Assembly (NCBI GenBank): GCA_001781685.1
Contig: MFLZ01000010.1
Location: 18,021 to 29,097 of the forward strand
Source of the DNA: Candidatus Kaiserbacteria bacterium RIFCSPLOWO2_01_FULL_54_13
GTDB taxonomy: Bacteria > Patescibacteriota > Minisyncoccia > Phycocordibacterales > UBA2100
Direction: 5' to 3'
DNA: 11,077 nt
Positions 6,599 to 11,077 of the stretch are shown one piece after another. Both the position numbers and the translations under genes were made by a program. The notes under the pieces were generated by a model that was not told the DNA's origin, ran no database searches, and saw only the letters and a program-made list of their open reading frames with translations. How positions within the stretch are numbered: position 1 is the first letter of the stretch; every line of letters begins with the position of its first letter.

Positions 6599-8290
6599 TT
6601 AGATCTCGCGGAATATGGGGATGATGTTCACGACAGGAGATACGTCCGTAAAGCTTCCCCCGGGCCCTGTACAGGTGAGTGTGTATGTGCTTTGAGTCCA
6701 AATCGGTCCTGATAGATACCCTTCAGAAGGAGACGAGACTTCATCTTCCCACCTGTCACCGTTGGTCCCTGTGACATCACAGGTTGTGGCGTTGTTGGCG
6801 TTCCATAGTACGCGCGTACTCTCTCCCTCGCGAACGAGCCGCGGCTTCGCAGCGATACCACCTATGGGCGCGGGCGGTGAGAGACAAGCGTGCCCAGAGC
6901 ACCCGTATGGACACGGCACGGTGACCGGGCTCTCCACGCAGGCTGCGTTTCGGTAGTAGAGATCGTCCACTGAACAGAAGAACTCTGGCGAGCACGTTGT
7001 TTCATCCGTATCGTCCGGTTCGTAACAGCCCAGGTCGTCAGGATAATCCACGAGGCCGTCCCCGTCGTTGTCGACGCTGTCATCGCAGGCAGTTGACCCC
7101 AGCTCGCTCGTGTCATTAGGACTAGCACATCCGGGATCGCCGCCATCAATCGAAAGATCGCCGTCATTATCAACATTGTCACTGCATGCTGGGGGCTGCA
7201 CACCGACCGTCACAGAGTCAATCACGGAACCTCCGTCTCCTGTGCATCGAAGGCTGTACGTGGTCGTGGCGACAGGAGATACCTGCTGGCTCCCGACGAT
7301 GGGCTTCGAGCCGCTCCAGCCGCCACTCGCCAAACACGAGGTGGCGTGCTCGGAAGTCCATGAGAGCTGAGAGCTTTGACCCCTGATTATGGTTCCGGGT
7401 GTCGCGACAAGATCGACTACAGGAGGTGAAGCGACACAGCTAAAGATGTGCACCTCGCCGCGCGCTCCAGCTCCTCCAGTCGAGGTGCGTCCTCCCTCCC
7501 CAGACGACCCTCCGGATCCCACGGTGACGCTGATATTCGAGCCTGAAGTCAGCTCGCCGACGCTGTAGGTCCTCTCCACATACCCCCCGGAGCCGCCGCC
7601 TCCCCCCATGGGTGCAGTGCTATCACGTGCACCGCCGCTGCCACTTCCACCAGGAGTCCAGCCGGGGAACCCAGCTGCGTCTGGTGGAGAAACGCTCGCG
7701 CCGCCATGGCCGCCGAATGGAGCTCTTGCTCCTCTTCCGCTCGTTGTTGCTCCTATCTGCGCACTGCCACCGGAAAACCCGGCAATGTTGATGTCGCCGC
7801 CAATAGCGCTCCCACCTGCGCCGCCTGTGCCGCCGTTTGCGTTGTCATCGTCCTGCCCGCCCAAGCCACCGCCTGTAGTGAGCGTGCTGAACCTCGATTG
7901 GCCGCCGTTGCCGCCATCGGAATCACTACTTCCATCCCCTCCCCCCCCTCCACCACCACCCCAGACAGATACGACGAGCACTCCGGTGTAGGTCGGCACG
8001 GTAAAGGTTCCGCCCGAGGTAAACACCCTGAGGACCGTACAGTTTTGCACATCCTCGCTCGTAGGCTCGCAGTCGGCTCCGAAGTGGGGATCCGACGGAC
8101 ATGAGGCCGGAACGAGCAGCATGCCGCTTGAGAGTCTCTCGGCAACGTGCACTTCGGAGGATATAAAGACATCGCGTTCTTGAGAGACCACAGCGACGAC
8201 GAACGAAACAAGAAGCAGCGCAGAGAATGCAAGCAATCTCAAGCCATAGCGATGCCTCGTTTGCTCGACGTGCCCACGCATTGCATTCAT
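6599..8290 (-). CDS. Glycine-rich surface protein with Ig-like and DNDGDG modules
   Basis: This 563-residue protein starts with a basic stretch and a transmembrane segment (about 16-36). A 'VLRVFTSGGTFTVPTYTGVLVVSVW' lead-in (86-110) opens a glycine-rich domain to about residue 285, with runs such as 'GGGGGGGGDGSSDSDGGNGG'; similar domains occur in surface and tail-fibre-like proteins. An Ig-like module (290-365) follows, then two acidic calcium-binding-like repeats ('CSDNVDNDGD' 369-378, 'CDDSVDNDGDGLVDYPDD' 402-419), a Cys-rich segment (430-470) and a second Ig-like module (474-556). The modules are typical of Parcubacteria cell-surface proteins. The ATG overlaps the TGA of the TPR gene (8287-8290), so translation is probably coupled. 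This ties a surface or adhesin protein to cassette B. It has no counterpart visible in cassette A, whose end lies outside the window. Confidence 0.88.
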   Translation of the reverse strand: MNAMRGHVEQTRHRYGLRLLAFSALLLVSFVVAVVSQERDVFISSEVHVAERLSSGMLLVPASCPSDPHFGADCEPTSEDVQNCTVLRVFTSGGTFTVPTYTGVLVVSVWGGGGGGGGDGSSDSDGGNGGQSRFSTLTTGGGLGGQDDDNANGGTGGAGGSAIGGDINIAGFSGGSAQIGATTSGRGARAPFGGHGGASVSPPDAAGFPGWTPGGSGSGGARDSTAPMGGGGGSGGYVERTYSVGELTSGSNISVTVGSGGSSGEGGRTSTGGAGARGEVHIFSCVASPPVVDLVATPGTIIRGQSSQLSWTSEHATSCLASGGWSGSKPIVGSQQVSPVATTTYSLRCTGDGGSVIDSVTVGVQPPACSDNVDNDGDLSIDGGDPGCASPNDTSELGSTACDDSVDNDGDGLVDYPDDLGCYEPDDTDETTCSPEFFCSVDDLYYRNAACVESPVTVPCPYGCSGHACLSPPAPIGGIAAKPRLVREGESTRVLWNANNATTCDVTGTNGDRWEDEVSSPSEGYLSGPIWTQSTYTLTCTGPGGSFTDVSPVVNIIPIFREI

Positions 8291-9093
8291 TGTAAACCGC
8301 GTTTAGACGCAGTGAGCAGAATCGTGTGCATATTGCGGCGAATTGAGTCCTGAAATTCGATAAGGCCTGTTCGCGCAATTGCGGGATCATTCCCCGGATA
8401 TGCCGTGAGCCAATCGTTCTCGGATACGTGCATGGCGGCAGTTGCCGAGGAGCGCGCGACAAAGCGCGCCGTGTCGAGATCCCCGATCTCGTAGAGCGCG
8501 GACGCATAGGTATTGAGAAGCCACGGGTTATCGGGAAAATACTTGAGTGCCTCGCGCACGGCCTCGATAGCCTCCTCTGTGCGACCTGACTTCAGGAGAA
8601 CCCACGCGTAGTCGTTCACGGCCGCCCAATTGCGAGGATACGCCTCAAGAAAGACCTTAAAGTCGCGGGCTGCTTCTTCGTAGCGGCCCATGTATCCCTC
8701 TATGAGTCCGCGGACATAAAAAGAATTCCGGGCACTCTTGCCGTGCATCCCGATTTGAAAGTTGATTTGGCCAAGCGCACGCTTGAAATTTTTCTTAAGA
8801 AACGATATGCGCGCAAACTCATGGTAGAGGTATGGAATCGTTGGGTCTTCTGCGGCGGCACGTTCGAAAAAATATTCTGCCCGATTGATGTCATATGCCG
8901 CAGGATGGCGTGAGTCGAAGTGCCTTTCGCCGTACTTAAAAGCCTTCTCGGCGCTGGGTGCGAGCTTATACGAAATGTCCTCATAGGCATTCCTGAGCCC
9001 TGTGCTGAGAGTAGGAACGGCATCTAAATATGCCACCGCAATAACAAAAGCGAGGGCAAGAACGACGAACGGAACTGCACGCACGTGCCGCAT
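8287..9093 (-). CDS. Membrane-anchored TPR protein, cassette B
   Basis: This 268-residue protein has an N-terminal transmembrane helix (about 7-24) and TPR-like helical repeats at about 70-220: 'RAEYFFERAAAEDPTIPYLY', 'FARISFLKKNFKRALGQI', 'GYMGRYEEAARDFKVFLEAY', 'NWAAVNDYAWVLLKSGRTEE' and 'FPDNPWLLNTYASALYEIGD'. It is a close paralogue of the truncated protein at 1-583; 'YGERHF', 'GYMG.YE', 'NDYAWVLLK' and 'FPDNPWL' are shared. The frame extends upstream to 9531, but that part overlaps the preceding gene. ATG 9093 begins a clean membrane anchor 7 nt after that gene's stop. The TGA overlaps the ATG of the glycine-rich surface protein. Function is unknown; a binding or scaffold role at the membrane is the family expectation. 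Confidence 0.88.
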   Translation of the reverse strand: MRHVRAVPFVVLALAFVIAVAYLDAVPTLSTGLRNAYEDISYKLAPSAEKAFKYGERHFDSRHPAAYDINRAEYFFERAAAEDPTIPYLYHEFARISFLKKNFKRALGQINFQIGMHGKSARNSFYVRGLIEGYMGRYEEAARDFKVFLEAYPRNWAAVNDYAWVLLKSGRTEEAIEAVREALKYFPDNPWLLNTYASALYEIGDLDTARFVARSSATAAMHVSENDWLTAYPGNDPAIARTGLIEFQDSIRRNMHTILLTASKRGLQ

Positions 9094-9100
9094 GTCTGGA

Positions 9101-10222
9101 TCAAAAATCGTCTTCCGTCCAGCCGAGAGAGGCGAGAAACTCCTTGAACTTTGGGTCGATGCGAGAGAGCGTAACGAGGTATAGATGATTGCTCGTCGCC
9201 AGAGTCCTCTCTCTCCTAAATAGAGGAACGACATCCGTGGACATATACGCGTCCGATTCGTACAGGGGAGCAAGAATCTTAATAGCATCTTCATACCTTG
9301 TGGGACCGTAAATGGCGGCCAGAAAGTATGCATAGTAGAAGCGTGCAATCCCATCTTGAGGACTTCCGTCCGGCGAGGGCAGGAACGAAGAGAGAGCAAT
9401 TTTAAACGCTTCGTCTGTCGTGCCAAAAGACATCTCGCCGCCTCGCTCCAGCAATCCGATAACCGTCGCCCTGCGCAAGAGTACCGAGGGAAGTGTTGCG
9501 CTCTCATTGGGATCATTCTGCATTCGCGCAATATCTTCGTCTGCGTTCGCTATTTTTTGCCGAACGATACCCTTATAAATCTCTACGTCCTCGTCCGTGA
9601 GTTTCCACTTCGATGTCGAGCTCGCGTGAGCAGATCTGAGTATGGCCCTCGCGTACCACTCCGCGCTTCCGAGCTCCGACGACGCGAGAGGATGGATCGA
9701 TGAGGCATATTCGAGCAGGTTCCGATAGGAGACAAACCTGTTTGATTTATCGCGCAGCGAGGAGTAAGGCTCGTCCTTGAACACGTCGCGCGTGATCATG
9801 GCGTTAGAAGTCAGAAAAAACATCGCTGCCAACTTCTGAACGGCACTAGCGCGCGTGATGGGAGAGTAGGACTCGTTTGTCGCTATTCGCTTAAAGAGAG
9901 GAACCGCCGCGCGATATGATCCTCCATTGCTCACCATGACCGAGGCGGCAATTTTGAATGCAATCTGTCCCTCCTCTTGTGCGTTGCGCGCGTAAGGAAA
10001 GGCGGCGCGAAACTTGGGAAGAGCAAGCTCGGGCTTCCCCGCACGAAGGAGCGCTTCGGCTTCGGCAAACAGAGCGTTGTCGCGCATGAGAGCTGCAAAC
10101 GGTGAGCCAGCGGTACTTCGAGGCACTGGGGCTGGTACGGGATACAAATACTGCCATACGAGGAGAGCTATCGTGAGAACAGCGACTATACCGATCCCGA
10201 AGCTCAGTTTCGTACGCATCAT
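9101..10222 (-). CDS. Membrane-anchored helical-repeat protein, cassette B
   Basis: This 373-residue protein has an N-terminal transmembrane helix (about residues 7-27), a short Pro-rich linker ('YPVPAPVPRS') and an all-helical, TPR-like body. It is the counterpart of the protein at 589-1758, sharing 'VFKDEPY' with 'VFTNEPF' and the C-terminal 'LGW.E.DF' signature. The frame is open to an ATG at 10273, 18 nt after the peptide B stop. I prefer ATG 10222 (or 10219): it puts the membrane helix at the same distance from the N-terminus as in the paralogue, and a TATAAT lies at 10255-10250 with GGAG between. If that box is active, the two anchored proteins and the surface protein can be expressed apart from peptide B. 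No named family recognised. Confidence 0.82.
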   Translation of the reverse strand: MMRTKLSFGIGIVAVLTIALLVWQYLYPVPAPVPRSTAGSPFAALMRDNALFAEAEALLRAGKPELALPKFRAAFPYARNAQEEGQIAFKIAASVMVSNGGSYRAAVPLFKRIATNESYSPITRASAVQKLAAMFFLTSNAMITRDVFKDEPYSSLRDKSNRFVSYRNLLEYASSIHPLASSELGSAEWYARAILRSAHASSTSKWKLTDEDVEIYKGIVRQKIANADEDIARMQNDPNESATLPSVLLRRATVIGLLERGGEMSFGTTDEAFKIALSSFLPSPDGSPQDGIARFYYAYFLAAIYGPTRYEDAIKILAPLYESDAYMSTDVVPLFRRERTLATSNHLYLVTLSRIDPKFKEFLASLGWTEDDF

Positions 10223-10249
10223 TGTAGTAGCGCAAATGGCTCCGGCTTT

Positions 10250-10255
10250 ATTATA
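10250..10255 (-). promoter_or_regulatory. Putative internal -10 box before the helical-repeat gene of cassette B
   Basis: A perfect TATAAT on the minus strand predicts a start near 10243 and a leader of about 20 nt to ATG 10222. No clear -35 is seen. It could separate expression of peptide B from the genes behind it, but AT-rich chance is not excluded. Confidence 0.35.
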
Positions 10256-10291
10256 ATAGGGAATCAAATTCATTAGCCGCCATCGCCGCTC

Positions 10292-10537
10292 TCAGCCGTC
10301 CGCAGAAGTACTTCCACTTCCCGTGCCAGCGCTACCGCCCGTTCCTGCGCCAGTCCCTCCTCCACCCCCGGCGGTACCTCCTGCCAAGTCGGCATGCGCC
10401 GTAAACGCCATCAACGAGTCGTCAGGAGAAAGACGCGACGATTTGCCACCCGACACAACAAACCCAACAACGAACGCGACTACGGAAAGAAAACTATATG
10501 CCCCAATTCGGAAGACTTTCTTGATTAAAAAACTCAT
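10292..10537 (-). CDS. Candidate RiPP precursor with membrane leader and Gly/Thr/Ser core lacking Cys (peptide B)
   Basis: This 81-residue peptide has a basic N-terminus ('MSFLIKKVFR'), a hydrophobic helix (about 11-29, with 'VVGF' also found in peptide A), a polar spacer and 'AHAD' at 47-50. A 31-residue tail follows with 15 Gly, 5 Thr and 4 Ser and no Cys ('GGTAGGGGGTGAGTGGSAG' plus 'TGSGSTSADG'). Leader and motif placement match peptide A: 20 residues lie between VVGF and AHAD here, 23 in peptide A. It precedes paralogues of the same two anchored proteins and follows a second SagB-type dehydrogenase. If it is a substrate, only Ser and Thr can be cyclised, giving oxazol(in)es or methyloxazol(in)es. 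Alternatively it is a structural glycine-rich membrane peptide. No ribosome site is evident. Confidence 0.7.
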   Translation of the reverse strand: MSFLIKKVFRIGAYSFLSVVAFVVGFVVSGGKSSRLSPDDSLMAFTAHADLAGGTAGGGGGTGAGTGGSAGTGSGSTSADG

Positions 10538-10578
10538 ATCTGAACCCGTAGATTTACTCCAAGTCTATCATGCGCCAA

Positions 10579-10612
10579 AACAGCTACGGAGCGTATAGAG
10601 CGTGAAGCTGTT
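10579..10612 (-). other. Imperfect hairpin between second dehydrogenase and peptide B
   Basis: AACAGCT and AGCTGTT can pair over a 20-nt interior that allows a further ACG/CGT pairing after a 2-nt bulge. On the minus strand the stem ends in a short TTTT. It could be a weak terminator or attenuator between the dehydrogenase and peptide B, or simply chance. Confidence 0.3.
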
Positions 10613-10618
10613 AAGACG

Positions 10619-11077
10619 TCAGCCCACGGCAATGGCATATACAACCGATTCAGTGACACCATCTATGTCGAGGACCTTTTCGAGCTCCACGTCCCATACG
10701 CCTCCGAGTCCCGTGCACTTGAGTCCCAGTGCTTGCGAGATGAGATATATATTTTGACCGATATGTCCCGCCTCAACAAGTACGTAGCGATACCCCCGCG
10801 CGCCGTACTTGTTCTGGGTTCGCGCAAAAACCGCGGTCATGACAAGCATGCACGAAGCATTCCGTACCCATAAGTGGTAGGGCGTTAGTCTCTCGATATC
10901 TGCATGCGCAAATGGCCTCTGCCAAAGGACCTCTAGTGCGTGATCGAGAATGTTGTAGTGGTACACCCCAGCGGGCACATGTGTATTTCCACGAAATACG
11001 ACAGGGTAGATCTCGATCGGAAAGAGCGCGCCCCCAGAAGGATGCGCCCGCCTGCGATGGGTGTCGTCCCGACCCAC
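10619..11077 (-). CDS. SagB-type dehydrogenase, second copy (5' end outside window)
   Basis: The 152 visible residues are the C-terminal part of a SagB/McbC-type FMN dehydrogenase. Shared landmarks with the copy at 3731-4489 are 'PSGGALFPIEIY', 'GVYHYNILDHALEVLW', the Lys-Tyr pair in 'NKYGARGYRYVLVEAGHIGQ' and 'VLDIDGVTESVVYAIAVG'. It ends at the usual family C-terminus with no acidic tail. The GTG at the window edge is an internal valine by alignment ('GRDDTHRRR' against 'VRDDGRRN'), so the true start is upstream, outside the window. It lies 81 nt before peptide B on the same strand and probably serves it. The sequence is clearly diverged from the first copy, suggesting specialisation rather than recent duplication. 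Confidence 0.88.
   Translation of the reverse strand: MGRDDTHRRRAHPSGGALFPIEIYPVVFRGNTHVPAGVYHYNILDHALEVLWQRPFAHADIERLTPYHLWVRNASCMLVMTAVFARTQNKYGARGYRYVLVEAGHIGQNIYLISQALGLKCTGLGGVWDVELEKVLDIDGVTESVVYAIAVG

Noticed and set aside
7608..7991. Pro-rich plus-strand frame of 127 residues.
   Set aside because: It is the antisense shadow of the glycine-rich domain of the surface protein (Gly codons read as Pro).
9101..9103. TGA at the end of the cassette B helical protein aligns with a GGA (Gly) codon in its paralogue, which hints at UGA=Gly recoding (code 25).
   Set aside because: The YcaO, SagB, PRT-propeller and glycine-rich genes are long, glycine-containing, end in TAA and have no in-frame TGA. 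The standard code fits, so the codon is most simply a one-base change.
9094..9531. Upstream extension of the cassette B TPR frame.
   Set aside because: It overlaps the conserved end of the preceding gene and has no match in the paralogue; the membrane anchor begins at ATG 9093.
10897..10908. 'AHAD' also occurs inside the second dehydrogenase (FAHADIERL).
   Set aside because: It lies in a variable loop region of a soluble enzyme; taken as coincidence unrelated to the precursor motif.

Overview
The window looks like a chromosomal accessory region of a Candidate Phyla Radiation (Patescibacteria/Parcubacteria-type) bacterium. The best clue is the secreted protein at 6599-8290. It carries Ig-like modules of the 'LSWTS..ATSCLASGGWSGSK...SPVATTTYSL.CTG.GGS' style and 'CDDSVDNDGDGLVDYPDDLGC' repeats, which I know chiefly from Parcubacteria surface proteins. 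The standard code fits: long ORFs end in TAA with no in-frame TGA. Most genes lack a clear Shine-Dalgarno sequence, and several have a TATAAT-like box at or close to the start codon.

The main content is a putative RiPP locus of the thiazole/oxazole-modified (TOMM) type. On the plus strand, 2232-6141 is a tight three-gene operon: a YcaO cyclodehydratase-like enzyme, a SagB/McbC-type FMN azoline dehydrogenase, and an unusual fusion of an orotate-phosphoribosyltransferase-like domain to a PQQ-type beta-propeller. Divergent from it on the minus strand (2163 down to 1) is cassette A: a membrane-leader peptide with a Cys/Gly/Ser-rich tail resembling microcin B17 (10 Cys), a membrane-anchored helical-repeat protein, and a membrane-anchored TPR protein cut by the window edge.

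A second minus-strand series (11077 down to 6599) is cassette B. It holds the C-terminal part of a second SagB-type dehydrogenase, a second membrane-leader peptide whose tail is Gly/Thr/Ser-rich with no Cys, paralogues of the helical-repeat and TPR proteins in the same order, and a translationally coupled large glycine-rich surface protein. The two peptides share a hydrophobic leader and an 'AHAD' motif just before the glycine-rich tail. The peptide, helical-repeat and TPR trio therefore looks duplicated and diverged.

Between the convergent ends of the plus operon and cassette B (6142-6598) sits a small gene for a signal-peptide, four-Cys protein of a kind I associate with alphaproteobacteria. 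It has its own TATAAT box, a strong Shine-Dalgarno sequence and a terminator-like hairpin, and looks foreign to its surroundings.

Working model (inference): YcaO and the dehydrogenases install azol(in)e rings on the Cys or Ser/Thr residues of the two peptides, and the anchored TPR-type proteins handle or display the products at the membrane. No E1-like/ThiF partner, protease or ABC exporter is visible here. They may lie outside the window, or the propeller fusion and TPR proteins may stand in for some of them.
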